Position numbers and translations under genes: made by a program
NCBI GenBank assembly: GCA_009691195.1
Contig: SHVA01000006.1
Coordinates: forward strand, 24,854 to 88,853
Direction: 5' to 3'
DNA: 64,000 nucleotides
Origin: Solirubrobacterales bacterium
GTDB lineage: Bacteria > Actinomycetota > Thermoleophilia > Solirubrobacterales > 70-9
The notes under the pieces: generated by a model
The model's input: the letters and a program-made list of their open reading frames with translations, nothing else
Database searches by the model: none
Told to the model about the DNA's origin: nothing
In this document: positions 43,033 to 51,034 of the stretch, in pieces
Layout: the number at the start of each line of letters is the position of its first letter
How positions within the stretch are numbered: the first letter of the stretch is position 1

Positions 43033-43473
43033 GTGACGGTAAAGACAGAGGCAGTCGGCAAAAAGTGGCCCGAGGCGACCTACGAGGTCGGCCTCGAGAA
43101 GATCCGTGAGTACGCCAACGCGATCGGCGTCGCCAACCCGGTGCACCAGGACCGCGAGGAGGCCACGGCGGCCGGTTTTCGCGACGTGGTGGCGCCGCCG
43201 ATGTTCTGCGTCGTCTACAGCGCCCGCGCGATGGGCCCGGCGATCCTCGACCCCGAGGTGGGGATGAACTTCGCCGCCATGGTCCACGGTGGCCAGGAGT
43301 TCATCTGGGGCGAGCCGGTCTGCTCGGGCGACACGATCACCACCAGCGCCAGCTGCACCGAGATCTACGAGAAGGACGGCAAGGGCTTCTACGTCTTCGA
43401 GTCGGTCTCGACCAACCAGGACGGCGCCGAGACCGTGCGCGCCACCTGGACCAACATCGTCAGAGGGGTATAG
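43033..43473 (+). CDS. MaoC-like dehydratase subunit, HadA/HadC type
   Basis: 146 residues, a single hotdog domain of the FAS1-like dehydratase type: AVGKKWPEATYEVGLEKIRE, YANAIGVANPVHQDREEA and AAMVHGGQEFIWGEPVCSGD. In mycobacteria HadA or HadC pairs with HadB to dehydrate 3-hydroxyacyl-ACP in fatty-acid or mycolate elongation. The adjacent HadB-like gene supports the same heterodimer here. The non-catalytic partner role is inferred. GTG 43033 lies behind a TAGAAT element. Confidence 0.82.
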   Translation: MTVKTEAVGKKWPEATYEVGLEKIREYANAIGVANPVHQDREEATAAGFRDVVAPPMFCVVYSARAMGPAILDPEVGMNFAAMVHGGQEFIWGEPVCSGDTITTSASCTEIYEKDGKGFYVFESVSTNQDGAETVRATWTNIVRGV

Positions 43474-43504
43474 GCATTCGCGGGCCCAAGGCGGAGGAGA
43501 TGCC

Positions 43505-43900
43505 GTGGTCATGGTGAAACGGGGCGATTCCACACCCGAGTTCAAGGTCACGCCCGACAAGTACTTGCCCCACCGCTACGCGGGCGCCTCGGGCGACTTC
43601 AACCCGATCCACATCGACCCCGAGCTCGCGAAGCAGGTCGGCCTGCCCGGCAACATCCTCCACGGCCTCTGGACGATGGCCCAGGTGGCGGTCGCCAACA
43701 CCCAGCTCGCCGCCGGCGACCCCCGCGCGCTCAAGCGCCTCTCGGTCCAGTTCCGAGGCGTCGGCCTCCCCGAGCGGGAGATCACGGTCACCGGGACGGT
43801 CAAGCAGGCCGATGGAAACCGTGTCGTGATCGACACCGTCGCGACCCAGGGCGAGAACGCGATCATTCGCAACGCCGAAGCGGAGCTCGAGCTTTCCTGA
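43505..43900 (+). CDS. MaoC-like dehydratase subunit, HadB type
   Basis: 131 residues, hotdog fold with the hydratase signature YAGASGDFNPIHIDPELA, whose Asp and His are the catalytic pair of R-specific hydratases, followed by ILHGLWTMAQVAVAN. GTG 43505, about six bases after GGAGGAG, is preferred over ATG 43511; the longer frame upstream is a shadow of the first subunit. With the preceding gene it should form a (3R)-hydroxyacyl-thioester dehydratase of fatty-acid synthesis. Confidence 0.85.
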   Translation: MVMVKRGDSTPEFKVTPDKYLPHRYAGASGDFNPIHIDPELAKQVGLPGNILHGLWTMAQVAVANTQLAAGDPRALKRLSVQFRGVGLPEREITVTGTVKQADGNRVVIDTVATQGENAIIRNAEAELELS

Positions 43901-43933
43901 GCGCCCGCGCCGGTGGGGCGTTGGGGGCGACCC

Positions 43934-43939
43934 TAGAAT
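43934..43939 (+). promoter_or_regulatory. Leaderless -10 element for hrcA (TAGAAT)
   Basis: TAGAAT ends seven bases before ATG 43947. No CIRCE-type inverted repeat is visible in the 46-base gap, so HrcA autoregulation through CIRCE is not supported here. Confidence 0.48.
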
Positions 43940-43946
43940 CTGCCCG

Positions 43947-44975
43947 ATGTTGAGCGAGAGACAGCGTGAGTTGCTGGGGGCCGTCGTCGGGGCCTACGTC
44001 GAGGAGGGCAAGCCCGTCGGGTCACAGGCGGTCGCGGCGCTGCCGGAGGTGCGGTGGAGCCCCTCCACGATCCGCTCGGAGCTGTCGGCGCTCGAGGTCG
44101 CCGGCTACCTGAGCCATCCGCACACCTCGGCGGGACGGGTGCCCACCGATACCGGATACCGCTTCTACGTCGAGGACCTGCTCGCCTCCGATGAGCGGCT
44201 GCCCGCGCCGCGGGCCGGCGAGCTGCGCCTGGACCGCATGAGGCGCGAGGTGGACGAGGCGATCCGCGACACGACCACCAGCCTCTCCAGGATCACCGAC
44301 CTGATCGCGCTGGTAACGGCGCCACCGATCCACACTGCCACGATCCACCGCGTCGAGGTGCTGCAGCTGCAACCGCGAGTGGTGATGGTCGTGGTGATCG
44401 CCTCCAACGGTGGCGTCACCAAGCGGATCTTCACCTTCGCGGGAGAGGTTGATCCGGGGCTGCTGACGTGGGCGGGTTGCTACCTCAACGAGGAGCTGGC
44501 GGGCCTCGGCCTCGGCGCGAGGATGATCGCGGGCAAGCTCAGCTCCACCGAGCTGAGCGAGACCGAGACCCGCTTCCTGGGCGAGCTGAGCGGCGCCTTC
44601 ACCGATCTCGAGGAGTCGGCCGACGACTCCCTTCATGTCGATGGCGCGGCGCGGCTTCTCTCCACCGAGCACTCGGCCGACCTGCCCGAGGTTCACGAGC
44701 TGATGCGCGCCCTCGAGGCCCGCGTCAGCCTGCTGCGGGCGCTGCGCTCGGCGCTCGATGAGCGCTCGGTCTTCATGTGGATCGGCGGGGAGAACCCGCA
44801 GCCCGAGCTGCGCTCGGTCAGCGTCGTCGCCGCCAACTACGGCCTCGGCTACCGCAACCTCGGCTCGGTCGGCGTGATCGGCCCGCTGCGGATGGACTAC
44901 GGCACCGCGATCGCCTCCGTGCGCGGGGCCGCCGATGAGCTCTCGCGCTTCTTCGAGGCCGTGTACGACGACTAG
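43947..44975 (+). CDS. hrcA: Heat-inducible transcription repressor HrcA
   Basis: Represses chaperone operons by binding CIRCE. 342 residues: an N-terminal winged helix (about 1-70, SERQRELLGAVVGAYVEEGK, PSTIRSELSALEVAGYLSHP, HTSAGRVPTDTGYRFYV), a GAF-like middle (VVMVVVIASNGGVTKRIFTF) and the C-terminal IGPLRMDYGTAIASVRGAAD motif. It is followed four bases later by dnaJ, the common hrcA-dnaJ pair; grpE and dnaK are not nearby. Confidence 0.95.
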   Translation: MLSERQRELLGAVVGAYVEEGKPVGSQAVAALPEVRWSPSTIRSELSALEVAGYLSHPHTSAGRVPTDTGYRFYVEDLLASDERLPAPRAGELRLDRMRREVDEAIRDTTTSLSRITDLIALVTAPPIHTATIHRVEVLQLQPRVVMVVVIASNGGVTKRIFTFAGEVDPGLLTWAGCYLNEELAGLGLGARMIAGKLSSTELSETETRFLGELSGAFTDLEESADDSLHVDGAARLLSTEHSADLPEVHELMRALEARVSLLRALRSALDERSVFMWIGGENPQPELRSVSVVAANYGLGYRNLGSVGVIGPLRMDYGTAIASVRGAADELSRFFEAVYDD

Positions 44976-44979
44976 CCCG

Positions 44980-46068
44980 ATGGCCCGCGACTACTACGAC
45001 GTGCTCGAGGTCGAGCGCACCGCCTCCGAGGGCGAGATCAAGAAGTCGTTCCGGCGGCTCGCGCGGCAGCTTCATCCCGATGTCAACAATCACGATCCCG
45101 ACGCCGAGGAGAAGTTCAAGGAGGCCGCCGAGGCCTACGAGGTGCTCTCCGACTCCGAGCGGCGGCGCACCTACGACAGCTACGGCGCCGAGGGGCTCCG
45201 CTCCGGCGGCTGGCACCCCAGGACCGAGGACTTCTCCAGCATCCAGGACATCTTCCAGAACTTCTTCGGCGGCGACGGCTTCGGCGAGCAATTCGGCTTC
45301 GGGCGAGGGGGCCCCGCGCCGGGCGGGGACATCGGCGCCGTGGTCGAGGTGACGCTCGAGGAGGTCCTCAAGGGCTCCAAGCGCGAGGTCGTGTTCGAGG
45401 CGGTCTCCGTCTGCGAGCACTGTCGCGGCAACGGGGCGGAGCCCGGGACGCCGATCAACACCTGCGAGCGGTGCGAGGGCAGCGGGCAGCTTCGCGAGGT
45501 CACCCGCAGCGTCTTCGGCCAGGTGATGCGGGCCGTGCCCTGCGAGGCCTGCGGCGGGGCGGGCAAGGTCCCCGAGCAACCCTGCGAGGTCTGCGACGGC
45601 GTCGGCAGGACCAGTGCCGAGCGGGCATGGGAGGTGGACGTCCCCGAGGGGATCGAGGACGGCCAGAGGATCCGGATCTCGGGGGCCGGCCACGCAGGTG
45701 AGCCCGGTGGCGGCCCCGGCGACCTCTACGTGGAGGTCCGGCTCGCGCCCGACGAGCGCTTCGAGCGCCAGGGCACCGAGCTGGTGACGAAGCTCCAGGT
45801 CTCGGCCACCGCGGCGATGCTCGGCGAGGAGGCGACCGTTCCCACGCTGGAGGGGGACGAGCCGATCGAGGTGCCCGCCGGCACCCAGCCAGGCGACCTT
45901 GCGGTGCTGGAGGGCATGGGCCTGCCTCCGCTGCGGGGCGGGCGCCGGGGCAACCTCCACGTCGTCTTCCAGGTCGTGATCCCGCCCGAGCTCGACGACG
46001 AGCAGCGCGCCCTGGTGGGCCGCCTGCACGAGTCGCTGCGGGCGGAGACCGCGCGCCGCTCCCCTTGA
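44980..46068 (+). CDS. dnaJ: Chaperone DnaJ
   Basis: Hsp70 co-chaperone. 362 residues: J domain (about 1-70) with HPD in LARQLHPDVNN, a short Gly/Phe-rich region (about 80-110, FFGGDGFGEQFGFGRGG), four zinc-binding CxxCxGxG repeats (CEHCRGNG near 146, CERCEGSG near 162, CEACGGAG near 188, CEVCDGVG near 202) and the C-terminal substrate-binding sandwich. ATG 44980 gives MARDYYDVLEV; the upstream extension of the frame is spurious. It corresponds to the hrcA-linked DnaJ of actinobacteria. Confidence 0.96.
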   Translation: MARDYYDVLEVERTASEGEIKKSFRRLARQLHPDVNNHDPDAEEKFKEAAEAYEVLSDSERRRTYDSYGAEGLRSGGWHPRTEDFSSIQDIFQNFFGGDGFGEQFGFGRGGPAPGGDIGAVVEVTLEEVLKGSKREVVFEAVSVCEHCRGNGAEPGTPINTCERCEGSGQLREVTRSVFGQVMRAVPCEACGGAGKVPEQPCEVCDGVGRTSAERAWEVDVPEGIEDGQRIRISGAGHAGEPGGGPGDLYVEVRLAPDERFERQGTELVTKLQVSATAAMLGEEATVPTLEGDEPIEVPAGTQPGDLAVLEGMGLPPLRGGRRGNLHVVFQVVIPPELDDEQRALVGRLHESLRAETARRSP

Positions 46069-46898
46069 TCCGGCTCGCCGTCCGCTGCGCGCCCGAGCAG
46101 GCCGAGGAGGTCCTCGCCGAGCTGCTGGTGCTGGCGCCCAACGGCGTCGAGGAGGAGCGCGGCCCCGGCTTCGTCGAGTACGCGATCTACGGAGCGCCCG
46201 GCGAGGTGCCCGAGCTGGGTGAGCTCAAGGCCGTTGCCGGCGAGGATGTCGTCAAGGTCACCGCCACCGCTGTCCCCGACGACTGGGCCGACCGCTGGAC
46301 CGACTTCCACAAGCCGATCGAGGTTGCAGGCCGGTTGCGGGTCCGCCCATCCTGGGAGCCCGTCGAGGGGGACGCGATCGACGTCGTCATCGACCCCGGC
46401 CAAGCTTTCGGCACCGGCGCCCATCCGACGACCCGGCTCTGCCTGGAGCTGCTGATCGAGCTCGCCGACGAGGGAGCGGCGACGGGCCCCGCGGCCGACT
46501 GGGGGACCGGGTCGGGCGTGCTGGCGATCGCGGCGGCAAAGCTCGGCTGGGGCCCCGTCATCGCCTGCGACCGCGAGCTCGCCTCGCTCGAGGCCGCCGG
46601 GGTCAACGCCGAGGCGAACGGGGTGGAGCTGTCGATTGAGCGCGTGGACGTGCGCGAGGGCGCGCCACGGGTGGCTCCGACCTCGATCGCCAACCTGACC
46701 GCGAACCTGCTGGTCGAGGTCGTTGAGCGGCTCACTCCCGAGGCCCTGGAAGCGCCCGAGCTGCCCCGGCTGCTCGTCTGCTCGGGCATGCTCGAGCGCG
46801 AGGCCGGCGAAGTGTCCGCGGCCTTCTCCCGCCTCGGCCTCGAAGAGCGGGACCGGCGTGTCGACGGCGACTGGGCAGCCCTGCTGCTCGGGCGATAG
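46065..46898 (+). CDS. prmA: Ribosomal protein L11 methyltransferase (PrmA-like)
   Basis: SAM-dependent methyltransferase predicted to modify L11. 277 residues with DPGQAFGTGAHPTTRLCLEL (PrmA-specific), motif I DWGTGSGVLAIAAAKLGW, the acidic CDRELASLEAAGVNA, and SIANLTANLLVEVVERLTPE (the NI/LxAN motif). TTG 46065 overlaps the dnaJ stop (ligating TTGA), so it is the third gene of hrcA-dnaJ-prmA. It is somewhat divergent, so a related protein methyltransferase remains possible. Confidence 0.88.
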   Translation: MIRLAVRCAPEQAEEVLAELLVLAPNGVEEERGPGFVEYAIYGAPGEVPELGELKAVAGEDVVKVTATAVPDDWADRWTDFHKPIEVAGRLRVRPSWEPVEGDAIDVVIDPGQAFGTGAHPTTRLCLELLIELADEGAATGPAADWGTGSGVLAIAAAKLGWGPVIACDRELASLEAAGVNAEANGVELSIERVDVREGAPRVAPTSIANLTANLLVEVVERLTPEALEAPELPRLLVCSGMLEREAGEVSAAFSRLGLEERDRRVDGDWAALLLGR

Positions 46899-46921
46899 CG
46901 TCAGTTGCAAGAAACTCGGTA

Positions 46922-47448
46922 TTGACTCACCGCGCTGGATTGGGTGGGAGTGCGGATGTGGGGCAGAGCGATTCCAAGCGGAAGCCACGGTGGCGGAGTG
47001 CCATTGCAGGCCTCGCGATTCTCGGATGCCTCGCAGCGGCGCTTTCGGCGTCGGCGACCACGGTCGGCCAGCTGTTCGCACCGGTACACAGCCGCTGGTC
47101 GGGCTCAAGTTCAAGTTGGCGCAGTCGATTGGCCTGAACGGATACAAGATCCTCGCCGAGACCGTCGCAGGGCCGCAGACCGCCGGGGCCGTGAACAAGA
47201 CCCCCGCGTGAATCCGGGTCAAGGCAGGCCAATTCATCGGCATCTGCAACGTCTCGGGCCAGTGTGAGACGGGCGGCGGCCCGCCGGGGGGACGTCTACG
47301 CGAAGATCGTCGGCGACCAGCTGCCGGGCTGATCGGGCACCTACACGAGCAGCCCCGGCGGGCGGATGCCCCGGTGCGAAGTGCAAGAAAGAGGGGCGGG
47401 AAATCGGCCCAGTCGGCTGGGAAGAAGTGCAAGCAGAACAAGGGCTGA
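46922..47448 (+). pseudogene. Decayed secreted-protein gene with Lys/Cys-rich tail
   Basis: Pieces of one protein lie in order but in different frames. First a signal-peptide-like segment with SAIAGLAILGCLAAALSAS and TTVGQLFAP (frame of 46922), then LKFKLAQSIGLNGYKILAET and AGPQTAGAVNKTPA ending in a TGA, then IRVKAGQFIGICNVSGQCE, and finally KSAQSAGKKCKQNKG before TGA 47448. Intact Solirubrobacterales relatives, as I recall them, are secreted beta-rich proteins with KCKK-type tails. At least two frameshifts and a stop are needed. It lies between prmA and murI. Confidence 0.65.
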
Positions 47449-47516
47449 GGCGGTCCCAGAGGCCAGGCTGAGCCTCACCGCAGATTGTTTCCTCCCGATT
47501 GCGCATCATTGCGGTG

Positions 47517-48371
47517 ATGACGCCCTCGGAAGAAAAGAGCACGCTGCCGATCGCCGTCTTCGATTCCGGCGTCGGCGGGCTCACGGTCCTGCACGAATGC
47601 CTCGTGTCGCTGCCCGAGGAGGACTTCGTCTACCTCGGGGACGACGCGCGCTTTCCCTACGGGCCGCGCTCGCCCGAGGAGCTGTGCTCACACGTCGAGG
47701 AGATCACCCGCTTCCTGCTCGATCGGGGCACCAAGCTGATCGTGATCGCCTGCAACTCTGCGAGCTCGGCTGGTCTCGAGCTCGCGCAGGAGATCGCCGG
47801 CGAGAGCGGGGTTGAGGTCGTCGCCGTGATCGAGCCCGAGGCTGAGATCGCGGCGGCGATCAGCGAGCACGGGCGCGTCGGGGTGCTGGCGACGCCGGCG
47901 ACGGTCGAGAGCGGCGCCTACCTGCGGGCGCTGGCCGGCCAGCATCGGGCCCTGACCGTGACCGAGGTTGAGGCACCGGATCTCGCGGCGGTGATCCAGC
48001 GCGGATTCCCATTCGACGAGAACGTGATGGAGATGGCCCGCAGCTACTGCGCCCCGCTCAAGCGCGCCCGGGTCGACACGGTGATTCTGGGCTGCACCCA
48101 CTACCCGCTCGTCGGCCCGATGCTGCAACGGACCCTCGGCCGCGACGTGCGGCTCGTGACGGCCGGCCACGCGATCGCCGCGACCCTCCAGCGCCGCCTC
48201 GAGGTGAACGGTCTCGAGACCGGGCACCGCGGGGAGGAGGGCGCCTACAGCTTCCTCTGCACCGAGGACCCCGCTCGCTTCAGGGAGCTGGGCACGCGCT
48301 TCCTGCAGATGCCCGTGGGCGAGGTGGAGCTCGTGGACCTGCGAGCCGCCGGCAGCCGCGGGTACCCTTAA
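47517..48371 (+). CDS. murI: Glutamate racemase
   Basis: Makes D-glutamate for peptidoglycan. 284 residues with PIAVFDSGVGGLTVLHECL, YLGDDARFPYGPRSPEELC, the first catalytic Cys in IACNSASSAGLE (near 79) and the second in LGCTHYPLVGPM (near 193). ATG 47517 is chosen; TTG 47499 and GTG 47514 are in frame upstream. The terminal codons TAC CCT overlap the promoter hexamer of the next gene. Confidence 0.94.
   Translation: MTPSEEKSTLPIAVFDSGVGGLTVLHECLVSLPEEDFVYLGDDARFPYGPRSPEELCSHVEEITRFLLDRGTKLIVIACNSASSAGLELAQEIAGESGVEVVAVIEPEAEIAAAISEHGRVGVLATPATVESGAYLRALAGQHRALTVTEVEAPDLAAVIQRGFPFDENVMEMARSYCAPLKRARVDTVILGCTHYPLVGPMLQRTLGRDVRLVTAGHAIAATLQRRLEVNGLETGHRGEEGAYSFLCTEDPARFRELGTRFLQMPVGEVELVDLRAAGSRGYP
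48363..48368 (+). promoter_or_regulatory. Leaderless -10 element for yqeY inside the end of murI (TACCCT)
   Basis: TACCCT ends seven bases before ATG 48376 and encodes the last two codons of murI. Confidence 0.4.
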
Positions 48372-48375
48372 GCCG

Positions 48376-48813
48376 ATGGCAGAGACGATTCTGGAGCGCG
48401 TCCAGGAGGACGTGAAGACGGCGATGAAGGCCAGGGAGCGTGAGCGCGTGAGCGCTCTGCGCATGATCGTCAACGCCCTCCAGCAGGAGGCCAAGGACGG
48501 CAAGGACGACGAGGTCGCCGCGCTGCAGCGCGAGCGCAAGCGGCGCCTGGACGCGGCGGAGGCCTACCGCGACGGCGATCGCACCGAGGCCGCGGAGGCC
48601 GAGGAGGCCGAGGCGAAGCTGATCGAGGGCTACCTGCCCGCGCAGCTCTCCGAGGAGGAGCTCGGCGAGTTGGTTGACGCCGCCGTCGCGGAGTCGGGCG
48701 CCACCGAGCCCAAGCAGATGGGCGAGGTGATGAAGGCGCTGATGCCGAGGCTCGGCGGGCGCGCCGACGGCAAGCGCGTCAGCGGGATGGTTCGCGAGCG
48801 GCTTGGCGCGTAG
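48376..48813 (+). CDS. YqeY / GatB-like domain protein
   Basis: 145 residues with the family signature: ETILERVQEDVKTAMKARER, VSALRMIVNALQQEAKDGKD, EEAEAKLIEGYLPAQLSEEE and PKQMGEVMKALMPRLGGRAD with a final GKRVS. The fold is the helical tail domain also found in the amidotransferase GatB; its role is unclear, perhaps tRNA-related. It often neighbours rpsU in other bacteria but here precedes the phoH-ybeY-era block and overlaps it by 11 bases. Confidence 0.9.
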   Translation: MAETILERVQEDVKTAMKARERERVSALRMIVNALQQEAKDGKDDEVAALQRERKRRLDAAEAYRDGDRTEAAEAEEAEAKLIEGYLPAQLSEEELGELVDAAVAESGATEPKQMGEVMKALMPRLGGRADGKRVSGMVRERLGA

Positions 48814-49741
48814 GCAGCTCACCATCGACAACGCGGTCGCGGCCGAGCTGGCCGGATCGGAGGACGCCGTGCTCCGCGCCCTCGAGGGCAAGCTCGGGTG
48901 CGACGTCTTTCTGCGAGGCAACGTGCTCACGCTCGACGGCGAGGACGGTGACGTCCGCACTGGGGAGACCGTCGTGGGCGAGCTCGTTGACCTGATCGAG
49001 CACGGCCACGAGGTTGCGCCGGGGACGATCGAGGAGGTCACGGGCGCGCTCGATGCCGACGAGAGCCCCGCCAAGATCCTCGACGACGTCGTCTGGAGCC
49101 ACCGCAACACACGGGTGGCGCCGAAGACGGTCAACCAGAAGGCCTACGTGGACTCGATCCGCGACCACACCATCACCTTCGGGATCGGCCCCGCGGGCAC
49201 CGGCAAGACCTTCCTGGCCGTCGCGATGGCGGCTGCCGCGCTCTCACGGGGAGAGGTCAGCCGCGTCATCCTCACCCGCCCCGCGGTCGAGGCCGGGGAG
49301 AGCCTCGGCTTCCTCCCGGGTGACATCCAGGCGAAGGTCGATCCCTACCTGCGCCCACTCTTCGACGCCCTCTTCGACATGCTCGACCCTGAGCGGGTCA
49401 ACGCCTACTTCGAGCGGGGCACGATCGAGGTCGCGCCGCTTGCATTCATGCGTGGGAGGACCATTAACGATTCCTTCGTGATCCTCGACGAGGCCCAGAA
49501 CACCAGTCCCGATCAGATGAAGATGTTCCTGACCCGGCTCGGGTTCGGCTCGCGGATGGTCGTCACCGGCGACGTCACCCAGATCGACCTCGAGCGCGGT
49601 GCCAAGTCGGGGCTGGTCGAGGTCGGCAACATCCTCGACGGCGTCCAGGACATCAGCTTCATCCGCTTCGGCGGCGAGGACGTGGTCCGCCACAAGCTGG
49701 TCCAGCGCATCGTCGCTGCCTACGCGGACAGGGAGCCTTGA
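48803..49741 (+). CDS. PhoH-like ATPase
   Basis: 312 residues. A small N-terminal KH-like or phage-style segment (about 1-100) is followed by the PhoH P-loop domain: Walker A FGIGPAGTGKTFLAVAMA (near 130), ILTRPAVEAGESLGFLPGD, Walker B FVILDEAQNTSPDQMK (near 226) and VVTGDVTQIDLERGAKSGL. PhoH-like (YbeZ) proteins associate with YbeY and era in ribosome or RNA metabolism. TTG 48803 lies inside yqeY. The following ybeY starts in the PhoH stop. Confidence 0.92.
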   Translation: MARRQLTIDNAVAAELAGSEDAVLRALEGKLGCDVFLRGNVLTLDGEDGDVRTGETVVGELVDLIEHGHEVAPGTIEEVTGALDADESPAKILDDVVWSHRNTRVAPKTVNQKAYVDSIRDHTITFGIGPAGTGKTFLAVAMAAAALSRGEVSRVILTRPAVEAGESLGFLPGDIQAKVDPYLRPLFDALFDMLDPERVNAYFERGTIEVAPLAFMRGRTINDSFVILDEAQNTSPDQMKMFLTRLGFGSRMVVTGDVTQIDLERGAKSGLVEVGNILDGVQDISFIRFGGEDVVRHKLVQRIVAAYADREP

Positions 49742-50100
49742 GCGTCGAGCTCGACGACGTGCCGGAGGAGCTTCGCCCGGTGATCGTGGCGACTCTGAAG
49801 GCAGCGGGGATCGACGACGGCCACCTCGGGCTGGAGCTGGTCGGCGAGGGCAGGATGCGAACGCTCAACTACGCCTATCGCGGCGTCGACGAGGCGACCG
49901 ACGTGCTCGCCTTCCCGATCGACGAGGCCGACGGCGGCAGCGGCCCCCGTGAGCTCGGCGACGTCTTCATCTGCACCGACCACGCCAGCGACGTCACCGA
50001 GGCGGCCGTCCACGGAGCGCTCCACCTCTGCGGCTACGACCACGAGACCGACGACGGCGAGATGCTGGCGCTCCAGGCCGAGGTGATGAAGGAGCTGTGA
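49738..50100 (+). CDS. ybeY: Endoribonuclease YbeY, 16S rRNA maturation
   Basis: Metal-dependent RNase needed for 16S 3'-end processing. 120 residues with the zinc motif HGALHLCGYDHETDD (three His, about 91-101) and ATDVLAFPIDEAD. It is shorter than the 150-residue average because the N-terminus is trimmed, but the catalytic part is whole. TTG 49738 overlaps the phoH stop and the 3' end overlaps era, so phoH-ybeY-era is one coupled operon. Confidence 0.95.
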   Translation: MSVELDDVPEELRPVIVATLKAAGIDDGHLGLELVGEGRMRTLNYAYRGVDEATDVLAFPIDEADGGSGPRELGDVFICTDHASDVTEAAVHGALHLCGYDHETDDGEMLALQAEVMKEL

Positions 50101-50987
50101 GAGCCGGGTTCGTGGGGCTCGCTGGGCGTCCAAACGTGGGCAAGTCGACGCTCGTGAACGCGATCGTCGGGGCCCACGTCGCGATCGTTTCCGAGCGCCC
50201 TCAGACGACCAGGCGGGTGGTGCGCGGCGTCGCCACGAACACCGAGGCCGGCACGCAGCTGGTGCTGGTGGACCTGCCCGGCGTCCAGCGCCCCCGCGAC
50301 GCCCTGACCGAGCGCATGCAGCGGCGGGTCGAGCACGAGATCCGGGACTCCGAGGTGCTGCTGCTGGTGATCAACGGTCAGGAGGGGGTCGGGCCCGGTG
50401 ACCGCTTCATCTCCAAGGCGCTGATCGGGGCCAAGGAGGGAACGCCGGTGATCTGCGCCGTCAACAAGATCGACCGCCTGCGTGAGCCCGCCGTCGCCGC
50501 GGCGCTGTCCGCGGCGGCCGAGCTCGAAGCGGTGGACGAGGTCTTCCCGATCAGCGCCAAGACCGGCGCCGGCCTCGAGCCGCTGATCGCGCGCCTCGCC
50601 GAGCTTGTTCCCGAGGGACCGTTCATGTACCCGCCCGAGCAGCGCTCGGACGCCCCCAGCGAGATGTTGCTCGGCGAGCTGATCCGCGAACAGGTGCTGC
50701 GCCGCACCCGCGACGAGCTTCCCCACGCGGTCGAGGTGGACGTCGGCGAGATCGAGGAGCGCGCGGACGGGCTGGTCACGATCACCGCCCAGATCTGGGC
50801 GGAGACCGAGTCCCAGAAGGGCATCCTGATCGGCGCCAAGGGAGCCAAGATCAAGGAGATCGGGACCGGCGCCCGCAGGGAGTTGGAGCGCGAGCTCGGC
50901 AAGCAGGTCCACCTCGAGCTCAAGGTCCGCGTCCGAAAGCACTGGCGGCGCGACGAGGGCCTGCTGGACCGCCTCGGGATCGAGTGA
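50097..50987 (+). CDS. era: GTPase Era
   Basis: GTPase that binds the 3' end of 16S rRNA during 30S assembly. 296 residues: G1 GRPNVGKSTLVNAI (about 8-21), switch region ERPQTTRRVVRG, G3 DLPGVQRP, G4 NKID, and a C-terminal KH domain (about 200-285, QKGILIGAKGAKIKEIG). GTG 50097 overlaps the ybeY stop. recO, which follows era in many actinobacteria, is absent here. Confidence 0.97.
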   Translation: MRAGFVGLAGRPNVGKSTLVNAIVGAHVAIVSERPQTTRRVVRGVATNTEAGTQLVLVDLPGVQRPRDALTERMQRRVEHEIRDSEVLLLVINGQEGVGPGDRFISKALIGAKEGTPVICAVNKIDRLREPAVAAALSAAAELEAVDEVFPISAKTGAGLEPLIARLAELVPEGPFMYPPEQRSDAPSEMLLGELIREQVLRRTRDELPHAVEVDVGEIEERADGLVTITAQIWAETESQKGILIGAKGAKIKEIGTGARRELERELGKQVHLELKVRVRKHWRRDEGLLDRLGIE

Positions 50988-51021
50988 CCCCGGAGCGGTT
51001 GTTTCTTTCTCATCCCGGAGG

Positions 51022-51027
51022 TATGGT
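51022..51027 (+). promoter_or_regulatory. Leaderless -10 element for the secreted propeller gene (TATGGT)
   Basis: TATGGT ends seven bases before ATG 51035. This favours ATG 51035 over the in-frame ATG 51023, which lies inside the hexamer. Confidence 0.42.
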
Positions 51028-51034
51028 CGCGCCC

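Noticed and set aside
43289..43504. N-terminal extension of the HadB-like protein
   Set aside because: It lies in another frame of the HadA-like gene. GTG 43505 has a strong ribosome site and gives the normal family length.
43901..43946. CIRCE element upstream of hrcA
   Set aside because: I looked for TTAGCACTC-N9-GAGTGCTAA in the gap and found nothing resembling it.
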